The notes beneath the pieces are model-generated. The model did not search any database, was not told the origin of the DNA, and saw only the letters and a program-made list of their open reading frames with translations. Source: SHAN690 sp040905305 (GTDB lineage: Bacteria; Bacteroidota; Bacteroidia; Flavobacteriales_G; Salibacteraceae). From it: a stretch of 14,771 bases of DNA. Position 1 is the first letter of the stretch; each line of letters begins with the position of its first letter. This document shows, one piece after another, positions 8,220-14,771 of the stretch. Location: NCBI GenBank assembly GCA_040905305.1, contig JBBDRU010000335.1:1-14771 (forward strand), in the 5' to 3' direction. Both the position numbers and the translations under genes were made by a program.

Positions 8220-8420
8220 TTATTCGCAACGCCAAGGACCATTTCCTACGGTGTCAGTTTCCAGTTCTTGAATCAATGCAGCGATTTCCTTGTTTCTTCC
8301 GCAAACTTCCTGAGTTAGCTCACCCTGCGTAACGGTCACAGTGCATTCATAGCACTTGTAACACGAGGTTGAGCTTAAAGTAAGCAGGCAAAAAAACAAG
8401 GTCTTGATCCATATACGCAT
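8220..8420 (-). CDS. small Cys-rich lipoprotein, function unknown
   Basis: A 66-residue protein with a lipoprotein signal peptide (MRIWIKTLFFCLLTLSSTSC; lipobox STSC, lipidated Cys20). The mature part is about 47 residues with Cys23, Cys26, Cys40 and Cys65, enough for two disulfides. CYKCYECTV at the start of the mature chain, EVCG in the middle and WRCE at the end resemble a group of small flavobacterial lipoproteins I recall, without known function. It is short, but the signal peptide, its own stop and a perfect TAnnTTTG element 4 bases before the ATG make it credible. It ends 45 bases from the DUF349 stop (convergent) and is divergent from the glycosyltransferase gene. Confidence 0.75.
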   Translation of the reverse strand: MRIWIKTLFFCLLTLSSTSCYKCYECTVTVTQGELTQEVCGRNKEIAALIQELETDTVGNGPWRCE

Positions 8421-8424
8421 AGTG

Positions 8425-8432
8425 CAAATTTA
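8425..8432 (-). promoter_or_regulatory. candidate -7 promoter element (TAAATTTG) of the small lipoprotein gene
   Basis: Minus-strand TAAATTTG, a perfect TAnnTTTG match only 4 bases before the ATG at 8420. If used, the transcript would start at about the start codon and be leaderless. No TTG at the -33 spacing. Confidence 0.4.
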
Positions 8433-8442
8433 TAAGAAGGTG

Positions 8443-8472
8443 TTTAGAACGCCTGGCTTAGTATTATATTCG
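8443..8472 (+). promoter_or_regulatory. weak candidate promoter of the glycosyltransferase gene
   Basis: TTTA (8443-8446), an 18-base spacer and TATATTCG (8465-8472), a 7-of-8 match to TAnnTTTG. The element ends 8 bases before the ATG at 8481, again implying an extremely short leader. Confidence 0.3.
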
Positions 8473-8480
8473 TCAACTTT

Positions 8481-9191
8481 ATGAAATTATCCGTAGTTAT
8501 TCCGGCATATAACGAGTCAAAAACCATTCACCGCATTTTGCAGAAAGTGGTTGCCGTGCAGCTTATCAACAACATCGAGAAGGAAATTGTGATTGTTGAT
8601 GATGCCTCAACGGATGATACCGGTAGTGCTATAAAAGCTTTTATTGATAAAACGCCAAACACGGGAATTCGCTATTTTAAACAGGAGAAAAATCAGGGCA
8701 AAGGAGCAGCCATCCGCAGAGGGTTTGAAGAGTCTGAAGGCAATTTAATCATTATTCAGGATGCCGATCTGGAATATGATCCAGAAGAATATAACCTGTT
8801 GCTAAAGCCAATTGTGAATGATTTTGCGGATGTGGTTTATGGAAGCAGATTCATCGGTGGCAATCCTCACCGGATATTGTTTTTCTGGCACAGCATCGGG
8901 AATAAATTTTTGACCTTTCTTTCCAACATGCTTACCGACCTCAACCTAACCGACATGGAAACGTGCTACAAAATGTTCCGAAAAGATTTATTGGATCATT
9001 TTACCCTGGAAGAAAACCGCTTTGGAATTGAACCGGAAATAACCGCAAAATTTTCCCGAATTAAAAAAGTTCGCATTTATGAAGTTGGTATTTCTTACTA
9101 CGGGAGAACCTTTTCCGAAGGAAAAAAAATCAACTGGAAAGACGGTTTTAGAGCTATTTATTGTATCGTAAAATACAACCTGTTTAGGTAA
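8481..9191 (+). CDS. family 2 glycosyltransferase, polyprenyl-phosphate sugar synthase-like
   Basis: A 236-residue GT-A fold glycosyltransferase of family 2. The N-terminal nucleotide-sugar site reads SVVIPAYNE (4-12), then IVDDASTDDT (38-47), and the metal-binding DxD is Asp94-Ala-Asp96 in IIQDADLEYDPEEY. VYGSRFIGG (119-127) and the later METCYKMFRKDLL and GIEPEITAKFSR blocks are typical of the DPM1-like branch, which transfers mannose or glucose from a nucleotide sugar to polyprenyl phosphate. The protein lacks the C-terminal membrane segments of DPMS/GtrB-type enzymes, so it is probably soluble or peripheral. It could supply lipid-linked sugar for surface glycans; no other glycan genes are nearby. 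Transcription may stop at a weak hairpin overlapping the stop codon. Confidence 0.88.
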   Translation: MKLSVVIPAYNESKTIHRILQKVVAVQLINNIEKEIVIVDDASTDDTGSAIKAFIDKTPNTGIRYFKQEKNQGKGAAIRRGFEESEGNLIIIQDADLEYDPEEYNLLLKPIVNDFADVVYGSRFIGGNPHRILFFWHSIGNKFLTFLSNMLTDLNLTDMETCYKMFRKDLLDHFTLEENRFGIEPEITAKFSRIKKVRIYEVGISYYGRTFSEGKKINWKDGFRAIYCIVKYNLFR

Positions 9192-9198
9192 CTTTTTT
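9178..9198 (+). terminator. weak intrinsic terminator candidate after the glycosyltransferase
   Basis: ACCT-GTTT-AGGT forms a 4-bp stem overlapping the stop codon (9189-9191), followed closely by six T (9193-9198). The stem is short, so this is a weak call. Confidence 0.25.
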
Positions 9199-9224
9199 GT
9201 ATGGGTATCCATAATTAGCCGAGA

Positions 9225-9254
9225 TTGAATGTAAGTCGATCGACAATAGTTTTG
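9225..9254 (+). promoter_or_regulatory. orphan Bacteroidota promoter in the long intergenic region
   Basis: TTG at 9225-9227, a 19-base spacer and TAGTTTTG at 9247-9254. Both elements match the Bacteroidota -33/-7 consensus (TTG ... TAnnTTTG), making this the best-formed promoter in the window. No plus-strand gene lies downstream before the convergent aminotransferase gene at 9595. Confidence 0.5.
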
Positions 9255-9259
9255 AGCAA

Positions 9260-9543
9260 GATTTGGTTTTTAACCAACAGATTTTAGGTCTGTGGGATTT
9301 AATAACTCAATTCGTCAAAATTTGAAATTGTGAATGAGTTCTTGTTAGATAGTTGTTTTTAGAAGATAGTATTGAGTGCTTGAAGCCAACAAGCACCTTT
9401 AAGAGTTGTCTATAATGAGTAGTTGAGGTCGAACAGTATTGGCAAATCCAGTCTGAATATGTTCTAGTGATTAAGTGTGATTCATGCATTGGTTGTGCAA
9501 TGGTGTTTAATTAAATGTGCCCTAAAGAAGTACATCTTTTTTT
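9260..9543 (+). ncRNA. candidate structured non-coding RNA
   Basis: The only gene-free stretch over 300 bases (9192-9594) carries a good plus-strand promoter and several hairpins downstream. These are TTGGTT/AACCAA (9263-9277, 3-base loop), ACAGA/TCTGT (9277-9293, sharing A9277 with the first), a 9-bp stem with one bulge formed by 9304-9313 and 9332-9340, GTGCTTG/CAAGCAC (9376-9396, 7-base loop), and CATTG/CAATG (9487-9502). A weak AAAGA/TCTTT stem runs into seven T (9537-9543), a possible terminator. I see no convincing protein. The ends are estimates, the region is AT-rich so some stems may be chance, and I do not recognise a known RNA family. Confidence 0.35.
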
Positions 9544-9594
9544 ACCATTTCCTAGACCCCTTTCATCACTGAGGTGGGTAACATAAACGTATGC

Positions 9595-10659
9595 CTAAAA
9601 CTTCACATTCCACCCGAAAGGATCAGCCAAAACACCTTTCTTTATGCCAATCAACTGCTTGCCGATGGTGTTTGAAATGGTGCGTCCGTCAATCGAGGGT
9701 AGGATGTAGGTTTCGTCTTCGTAGGTGAGCCTTTCTACCTGAGCGGTCGTAGCCGCAGTACCTACACCAAAAAGTTCTTGCAACCTGTTTTCTTTTATCG
9801 CGGTGATCACCTCATTAACGCTCACGGGTCTTTCCTCAATGAGATATCCCGCTTTTTTTGACAATTGTAAGAAACTTTCACGCGTAACGCCCGGCAAAAT
9901 GGTAGAAGTGAGCGGTGGAGTAATCAAGGTGTTATCAATGACAACCATCATATTCATCGTTCCGGCTTCTTCTAGGTATCGGTGTTCTTTGGCATCTGTC
10001 CAAATAAGTTGATCAATACCGTTTTCTTGTGCTTTCATGGCTGGATACATGGCAGCACCATAATTTCCAGCGGCTTTAGCAAAGCCTACTCCACCAAGGG
10101 CTGCACGGGTATATTTGGTTTCTATTTTAAGGTGTAATGGCTTACTGTAATAAGGGCCTACCGGGGCAGTGATGATCATGAAAACGTAGCTTTCTGATGG
10201 CTTTACCCCAAGCATCGCATCGGTTGCGAACAAAAACGGCCTGATGTAAAGAGAACTTCCCTCACCATTTGGCACCCAGTTCCTATCGAGCGATAGCAAA
10301 TGCTTAAGGCCGTCCATGAAAATTTCTTTTGGCACTTCCGGCATGCACATGCGCTCAGCAGACTGGTTAAGGCGTGCCATATTTTTGTCAGGCCTGAACA
10401 CAAGAATTTCATCATCATCTGCGCGAAACGCTTTCATGCCTTCAAAAATGGATTGCCCGTAGTGAATCATTGATGTAGCGGGGGACAGACTAATGTTTCC
10501 AAATGGCATTATCTGTGTCTTTTGCCATGCACCATTCTTGTATTCGGCCATCAACATGTGGTCAGAAAAGATCTTTCCAAAAGGGAGATTATTGAAATCT
10601 ACTTCTGAGATTTTAGAGGCTGAAGTTTTAGTGATTTCTATGTCAAAAGTGTCTGTCAT
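9595..10659 (-). CDS. ilvE: branched-chain amino acid aminotransferase
   Basis: A 354-residue fold-type IV PLP enzyme of the BCAT group, full length. The PLP lysine is Lys195 in FAKAAGNYG, the position of the catalytic lysine of eukaryotic-type BCATs. Glu231 in LEEAGTMNMM is the expected PLP ring-nitrogen partner, and TILPGVTRESFL and FGVGTAATTAQVERL are the phosphate-binding loops. The N-terminal FGNISLSPATSMIHYGQSIFEGMKA block also fits. It interconverts leucine, isoleucine and valine with their 2-oxo acids using glutamate/2-oxoglutarate, in the cytoplasm, for both synthesis and breakdown. It lies 114 bases downstream of batE on the same strand but has its own candidate promoter inside a GC-rich dyad, so it is probably a separate unit. 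Confidence 0.95.
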   Translation of the reverse strand: MTDTFDIEITKTSASKISEVDFNNLPFGKIFSDHMLMAEYKNGAWQKTQIMPFGNISLSPATSMIHYGQSIFEGMKAFRADDDEILVFRPDKNMARLNQSAERMCMPEVPKEIFMDGLKHLLSLDRNWVPNGEGSSLYIRPFLFATDAMLGVKPSESYVFMIITAPVGPYYSKPLHLKIETKYTRAALGGVGFAKAAGNYGAAMYPAMKAQENGIDQLIWTDAKEHRYLEEAGTMNMMVVIDNTLITPPLTSTILPGVTRESFLQLSKKAGYLIEERPVSVNEVITAIKENRLQELFGVGTAATTAQVERLTYEDETYILPSIDGRTISNTIGKQLIGIKKGVLADPFGWNVKF

Positions 10660-10704
10660 GGTACATTTTCTTGAGGTTCTGCTATTTTCCCATGGAAAGA
10701 GCGC

Positions 10705-10728
10705 GCGCGAATTTACTTTATATCGCGC
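10705..10728 (-). promoter_or_regulatory. GC-rich dyad surrounding a -7-like element upstream of ilvE
   Basis: GCGCGA (10705-10710) and TCGCGC (10723-10728) form a perfect 6-bp inverted repeat with a 12-base AT-rich centre, preceded by further alternating GC (10701-10704). The minus-strand -7-like TAAATTCG (10708-10715, 7 of 8) lies within it, 48 bases before the ilvE ATG. A repressor operator is possible; there is no T-tract to make it a terminator. Confidence 0.3.
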
Positions 10729-10773
10729 AGAATTTGGATGAATTACACTTGAAACCTTGATTAAATTTGACCG

Positions 10774-11538
10774 TCATATGGGTTCAATCGATTGGGTAGG
10801 CAACCAGCCTGAGTTTCCATCTGACAGTTTAATGCGCGTCCAGTCGCCATCTTCAGCCAAAAGCATTACTTTAAGTCCTTGATGAATTACAAACTGATCG
10901 GTAGCGTTTAGCCCTGGCTCACTTTTAACATTTACACTTGGTGCAAAGACAATGGCCTCTTGCTTTTGCAAATTGTTTAAGGAGGTGTTACCCAACAAGA
11001 AAATGCCCACCGCAACGATCATGGCTACCAAACTACCGATTAGTCCTAATTGTTTTTTTCTGCGTTTGGGAGAGAGGAAAAACACGGTGAAAAGCGCTGC
11101 GGATATGAGCATTAGAACCAGAAAAAAGATCGCCCAAAAGTTTGTGGTAAAATTCAGCGCAAGTTCATTCCACCATTTTGCAATAAACACTGGCTCAATG
11201 GGTTCGATTTTGTCAGTAATAAATCCTTCGGCAATGTTTAGGTTGTACTTGATGTCCTCATCATTTGGTTTTAAGCGCAATGCCCGTTCATAATAGAGGA
11301 TTGATGCAGGAATGTTACCACCTTTAAAGTGGGCATTCCCAATATTATAGAACAGTTTGGATGACACCATTCCTGATTGAGCAATTTCCATATATATGCT
11401 TCTCGCAGAATCGTATTGACCGCTTTTATATGCGGCATTACCTTGCTCAAACAAGGTCTGATAATACTCGTCTTCTGCCACGAGTTCAATCCATGGTAAA
11501 AGAGCCAATATCAATATGAGCGTTTTCTTAAACCTCAT
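10774..11538 (-). CDS. batE: BatE, TPR and SH3 membrane protein
   Basis: A 254-residue protein started at the ATG at 11538; an in-frame TTG 15 bases earlier gives a poorer signal. An N-terminal signal segment (MRFKKTLILILALLPWIEL) is followed by TPR repeats (about 25-105) ending in ALRLKPNDEDIKYNL. Two membrane segments follow (about 134-156 and 164-184) and then a C-terminal bacterial SH3 domain (about 195-254, NVKSEPG ... GDWTRIKLSDGNSGWLP). This layout is that of BatE of the Bacteroides aerotolerance operon. TPR and SH3 parts on the same side would bind protein partners or the cell wall. Its start overlaps the end of batD by 11 bases, indicating coupled translation; it is the last gene of the unit. 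Confidence 0.88.
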   Translation of the reverse strand: MRFKKTLILILALLPWIELVAEDEYYQTLFEQGNAAYKSGQYDSARSIYMEIAQSGMVSSKLFYNIGNAHFKGGNIPASILYYERALRLKPNDEDIKYNLNIAEGFITDKIEPIEPVFIAKWWNELALNFTTNFWAIFFLVLMLISAALFTVFFLSPKRRKKQLGLIGSLVAMIVAVGIFLLGNTSLNNLQKQEAIVFAPSVNVKSEPGLNATDQFVIHQGLKVMLLAEDGDWTRIKLSDGNSGWLPTQSIEPI

Positions 11539-13330
11539 GTTCCAATGATTCAATTATTTCAGTTGTTGCGGTCAACATTTCTTCTTTGCTACGAACAATA
11601 CCGGGAGCAAAACGGATCATTTCGCATTCGTCCAAGGCTTTGTTTAATCTGGTAAGCAATGAATCTGATACTCCTTTTGAGTGAAGTGTTTCTTGAATTA
11701 TCTCTCTGTTAAGCTCAGATGTTGGGATGGTTAGCTTATCTGATACATAGCCGAATAAGGCCGTTGAAATTTCATCATAAAACTCGGCATCATTGCCATT
11801 TATCATTTTCCGAGCCTTTGATAAATGCTTTTTCGCGATGCTTGCTGCTCGTTTTCTTTTCAGTCCGGCCACATCACTTAATTGGGACTTGAAGAAACTA
11901 AACATAAACACCAAAGCGCCCATTATTCCAAAAGGCAATGCTGCAAGGATGTAGAAAAGTGTTGACCTGAAAAATTGATCTTCTCTTCTTTTTAAATCAG
12001 GTCTTTCAGTTTTTATATATCGGATGTCCTTACCAATGATTTGTACGTCTTCTTTTTTTGGTGCAGATATGTAGCTGTTGCCATTGCCGTAAGCTCCATC
12101 TCCTTGGTCAATATGCAGACTTAGAGCTTTCGTGCTGGCTCGTTTATAGGTTTTTGATTTTGGGTCAAAGTAAGACATCGTAACTGGCCTCAAGTCAAAC
12201 TGTCCCTCATGACGGGGAATGAGCACATATTCATAACTCTTGCTTCCTTGTGTGCCGGCATGGCTTAACTTTATGTTTTGCTTTGTTTTTGGGTCGTAAC
12301 TTTCAAAATCAACCGGAAAGTTCACCTTGGGCTCGTTGATCAGGTCAATGTTTCCTTTTCCGGATAGTGTGAGGGTGTAGTTCACAGCCTCATTCACCTT
12401 TAATTGATCACGATCAACCTCGGCCGTCAGGGAGAAGTCTCCAACTGCTCCAATGAAATCTGACGGTTGATTAGCGCTGGGAAGCGGCTTCACGTTGATT
12501 AACTCCGGATTGCTTTTAACCTCGATTTTTACATCCTTTTGACCTCCAAAAAATTGATCAAAAAGGCTGCGCCTTCTTCTTTGGTTGTCTTGAACCCTCA
12601 CCACCATCTCTAGCTCCAGTGGTGGCACTTCAAGTTTACCTGATTTTTGCGGTGTTAAAACTACTTTTTTCATTGTAGCCACCGTAAATTGACGACCATT
12701 GATGACTTCTTGAGTGACTTCCTGGGAGGGGTTGATTTCTAGCTCCTGATTGTAAAAACCGTTATATGCCGGCCTGTTTGGTATATATCTTACTACCTGT
12801 GCATTTAAATACAGCTTGTATGTTGCGACCAGTTGCTCACCGATGTATGCATCTTTTTTGGTTACGTAAAGCTTCATGAACACATCGCTGCTCAGGTCAT
12901 CGGATGGTGTTTGATTGTTTTTCTGTTGTTGACCTTGCTGCTGTTGATTGTTATTCCGACTTTGCTGATTACCTATCGCCTTAATTTTTACAGGATTGGA
13001 CTTTACCAATTGATCGTCTATGGTAATCGAAGCCGAACCAATGGTAAGTTCACCGGTTTTGATTGGTCTTAAAATGTAGGAATAGGCTGTACTGCTTGAG
13101 AAGTTACCGTTTATTAACTGCATAGATGAAGACTTGTTGGGGCCTGATAGCACCATAAAGTCATCAAAAGCGGGTGCTTTAAAGCCTGAACCATCACCTT
13201 CAAACTGAAAACTTACCTGAAAATGCCCTTGAGTTGAAACGGTTGATTGGCTCACCTTTGCAACAAAGGACTGTGACTCTGCCTGAAAGAAGGCAAATAT
13301 AAAAGTTAATATGATCAGACTGTTTTTCAC
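11528..13330 (-). CDS. batD: BatD, large membrane-anchored Bat operon protein
   Basis: A BatD-family (oxygen tolerance) protein of 600 residues. I take the start as GTG at 13330, because GTG and the TGA stop of batC overlap as GTGA (13327-13330), a classic coupling arrangement; a TTG one codon earlier is the alternative. After a signal peptide (about 1-20, ending AESQ) come a beta-sandwich region (25-120), a Gln/Asn-rich linker (about 122-142), further beta-sandwich modules (150-410), one membrane segment (about 458-480, FYILAALPFGIMGALVFMF) and a cytoplasmic helical tail rich in basic residues at its start. The bulk is therefore periplasmic. It probably works with the VWA protein BatB and the TPR proteins BatC and BatE in one envelope complex. 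Confidence 0.92.
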   Translation of the reverse strand: MKNSLIILTFIFAFFQAESQSFVAKVSQSTVSTQGHFQVSFQFEGDGSGFKAPAFDDFMVLSGPNKSSSMQLINGNFSSSTAYSYILRPIKTGELTIGSASITIDDQLVKSNPVKIKAIGNQQSRNNNQQQQGQQQKNNQTPSDDLSSDVFMKLYVTKKDAYIGEQLVATYKLYLNAQVVRYIPNRPAYNGFYNQELEINPSQEVTQEVINGRQFTVATMKKVVLTPQKSGKLEVPPLELEMVVRVQDNQRRRRSLFDQFFGGQKDVKIEVKSNPELINVKPLPSANQPSDFIGAVGDFSLTAEVDRDQLKVNEAVNYTLTLSGKGNIDLINEPKVNFPVDFESYDPKTKQNIKLSHAGTQGSKSYEYVLIPRHEGQFDLRPVTMSYFDPKSKTYKRASTKALSLHIDQGDGAYGNGNSYISAPKKEDVQIIGKDIRYIKTERPDLKRREDQFFRSTLFYILAALPFGIMGALVFMFSFFKSQLSDVAGLKRKRAASIAKKHLSKARKMINGNDAEFYDEISTALFGYVSDKLTIPTSELNREIIQETLHSKGVSDSLLTRLNKALDECEMIRFAPGIVRSKEEMLTATTEIIESLEHEV

Positions 13331-14106
13331 CAATTCTTATCGATGTTTCGTTGCTCACCTTTTTGTTTTCTGAGCATCATTTGCAATTGCTGATCCTGAT
13401 TTCTCGCTGCTTCAAGTAGTTGTTTTGCCTCTCTAGGCGTTAGTTCTATGGGTTTTTGCTCTTGTTGGTTTCCGGGCTGTTCTTCTTCGTTTTGATCATC
13501 ACCGTCTTTCGGCTGATCTTTTTTCTCCTCTTCGCCATTTTCGTCTTCATTCTTTTCATTCTGATTCTCCTCATCTTTTTCCTGCTGATCCTGATCGTCC
13601 TGGCCCTCGTTTTCCTCCTGATCTTGCTTTTCTTCTTGCTTCTGCTCCTGCTCTTGATTTTTGTCTTGCTCCTGTTGCTGTTCTTGCTTTTTGAGCATTC
13701 GTTGTGCATAGACCAGGTTGTAGCGTGTGTCCTCGTCATTTGGGTTGAAACGCAAGGCATTTTTGTAAGCACCTATAGCTTCCTTAAACTTCTGATTTTG
13801 CATATGCACATTTCCTAAATTATGAAATGCCTTCGCTTTTTGAATTGGGTTTTGTGCATTGCTAATGGATTGTTCATAATGGCCTTTTGCGGCTTCAAAG
13901 TCTTGGTTTAGGTAAACCGCATTGCCCGAGTTAAACCTTCCCTCAAAAGCATTTGGGAGCTTGTCTATCGACTGATTATAGTGCTTTTGAGCGGTTTCAT
14001 AATCTCCATCTTTAAACGCATCGTTACCATAATAAAGCTCTAGTTTACCTTGAGCTGCTGCTGCAAATGGCATTAAAAGAATCAATATGAAGGTGAGGTA
14101 TTTCAT
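13327..14106 (-). CDS. batC: BatC, TPR protein with acidic Gln/Glu-rich linker
   Basis: A 259-residue secreted TPR protein. The signal peptide is about 1-19 (MKYLTFILILLMPFAAAAQ). Three TPR units cover about 22-135, the last ending ALRFNPNDEDTRYNL, closely like the matching segment of BatE. Residues 139-218 are low-complexity Gln, Glu, Asp, Lys and Asn, a flexible acidic linker. The tail IELTPREAKQLLEAA ... NIDKNW resembles the conserved C-terminal helix of the family. It is expected to bridge partners in the periplasm. It starts 7 bases after the batB stop and its stop overlaps the batD start. The opposite strand of the linker gives a long Leu/Ile-rich open frame that is a coding shadow. Confidence 0.9.
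   Translation of the reverse strand: MKYLTFILILLMPFAAAAQGKLELYYGNDAFKDGDYETAQKHYNQSIDKLPNAFEGRFNSGNAVYLNQDFEAAKGHYEQSISNAQNPIQKAKAFHNLGNVHMQNQKFKEAIGAYKNALRFNPNDEDTRYNLVYAQRMLKKQEQQQEQDKNQEQEQKQEEKQDQEENEGQDDQDQQEKDEENQNEKNEDENGEEEKKDQPKDGDDQNEEEQPGNQQEQKPIELTPREAKQLLEAARNQDQQLQMMLRKQKGEQRNIDKNW
13453..13692 (-). repeat. low-complexity Gln/Glu/Asp/Lys-coding tract in batC
   Basis: Roughly 240 bases coding almost only Gln, Glu, Asp, Lys and Asn (residues 139-218), built from GAA/GAG/CAA/CAG/AAG-type codons. It is purine-rich on the coding strand and may vary in length between strains by slippage. Confidence 0.75.
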
Positions 14107-14113
14107 TTCTCAG

Positions 14114-14770
14114 CTACGAAGCAAACAGTTTTTCCCACCACATCGATTTGGTGTTTGGAATTATTAACTCTATAATTAGAAGTATTAACGCTGGAATGAG
14201 CAGGTATTGAAAACGGTCTTCAAAGTCGGTGTAAACTTTACTCCCGATTTCAACTTTTTCCATTCGCTCGATCTCATCAAAAATGAAAGGTATGCCGCTG
14301 TCTGCGTTTGAAGCTCTTACAAACACCCCTTTTCCAAGTTCAGCCAATTCGGTGAGCATAGATTCATTGAGTTTTGTAACGATGGTGTTGCCCTCCTTGT
14401 TCTTCCTGAACCCGATGCGTTGCCCATTTGAATATAGCGGAATAGGAGATCCTGCCTCTGAACCCATTCCTATGCAATGCACCACAACATCTTTTTCAGC
14501 TGCGGATTTGATCGATTTTATGGCGCTTTGCTCATGATCTTCTCCATCTGAAATAAGGATAATGGCTTTTGAGGTGGGAAGTTCAAAATTGAAGGACTGC
14601 ATCGATAGATCGATCGCGTTGCCAATGTCTGTGCCCTGGGTAGTGATCATGTTGGTTTCAATGCTGTTTAGAAATAACTTGGCTGCCGAATAATCAGTGG
14701 TGATGGTCAGTTGAATGAAAGCTTCACCGGCAAAAATCACGATGCCTATTCGATCCGATCTTAATTGCTT
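14114..14770 (-). CDS. batB: BatB, VWA-domain membrane protein (5' partial)
   Basis: The C-terminal 218 residues of a von Willebrand A domain protein; the frame is open to the window edge (reading KQLRSDRIGIVIFAGEAF), so the N terminus and the first MIDAS motif (DxSxS) are outside. A GTG at 14740 is in frame but internal. Visible VWA features are the MIDAS threonine in TTQGTDIGNAI and the third MIDAS motif as Asp in ILISDGEDHE. Near the C terminus is a membrane segment (FQYLLIPALILLIIELII) followed by a short tail. VWA proteins bind partners through a metal ion. BatA and BatB are similar; the position directly before batC favours BatB, with batA expected just beyond the window. Confidence 0.88.
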   Translation of the reverse strand, partial: KQLRSDRIGIVIFAGEAFIQLTITTDYSAAKLFLNSIETNMITTQGTDIGNAIDLSMQSFNFELPTSKAIILISDGEDHEQSAIKSIKSAAEKDVVVHCIGMGSEAGSPIPLYSNGQRIGFRKNKEGNTIVTKLNESMLTELAELGKGVFVRASNADSGIPFIFDEIERMEKVEIGSKVYTDFEDRFQYLLIPALILLIIELIIPNTKSMWWEKLFAS

Positions 14771-14771
14771 C

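Noticed and set aside
9307..9489. 60-codon minus-strand open frame in the long intergenic region
   Set aside because: No signal peptide, domain or promoter; composition looks random, and the frame lies opposite the candidate RNA.
13456..13818. Plus-strand 120-codon frame, very rich in Leu/Ile/Phe, resembling a membrane protein
   Set aside because: It is the antisense of the Gln/Glu/Asp/Lys tract of batC; the hydrophobic look follows from complementing those codons.

Overview
The window looks like chromosomal DNA of a member of the Bacteroidota. The evidence is a Bat (Bacteroides aerotolerance) operon, an S9 prolyl peptidase of the Porphyromonas PtpA type, a GIN-domain (DUF2807) lipoprotein, a large tandem DUF349 protein, almost no Shine-Dalgarno sequences, and repeated TAnnTTTG elements (the Bacteroidota -7 promoter consensus) just upstream of start codons. 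A run of exactly 100 Ns shows that this is a scaffolded draft assembly. I see no mobile element, CRISPR array, tRNA or rRNA; most of the window is compact housekeeping DNA.

Layout. 2-1365 (+): the 3' part of a TlpA/ResA-like thioredoxin, then an uncharacterised ATP-grasp protein 2 bases downstream. 1449-4438 (-): an S9 prolyl tri/dipeptidyl peptidase and a DUF2807 lipoprotein. 4509-5099 (+): the di-iron tRNA hydroxylase MiaE, convergent with a C45-type Ntn-hydrolase (5103-6098, -) only 3 bases away. 6256-8174 (+): a five-repeat DUF349 protein broken by the N gap. The gap is flanked by an identical 55-bp sequence; merging the copies restores one 587-residue reading frame, so the gap is almost certainly an assembly artefact. 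8220-8420 (-): a small Cys-rich lipoprotein, divergent from a family 2 glycosyltransferase (8481-9191, +). 9192-9594: the only long gene-free stretch. It has a well-formed two-element promoter, a string of hairpins and a T-tract, and is my best candidate for an undescribed RNA gene. 9595-10659 (-): branched-chain aminotransferase. 10774 to the window end (-): batB (cut by the edge), batC, batD and batE, tightly packed with a 7-base gap and short start/stop overlaps.

How the genes fit together. The Bat genes form one translationally coupled unit encoding a membrane VWA protein (BatB), TPR proteins (BatC and BatE) and a large membrane-anchored protein (BatD), a set linked to oxygen and stress tolerance and to envelope functions. 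The other genes are mostly single transcription units, several with their own -7 element. Some of these elements lie so close to the start codon (4-8 bases) that the mRNAs would be leaderless or nearly so.
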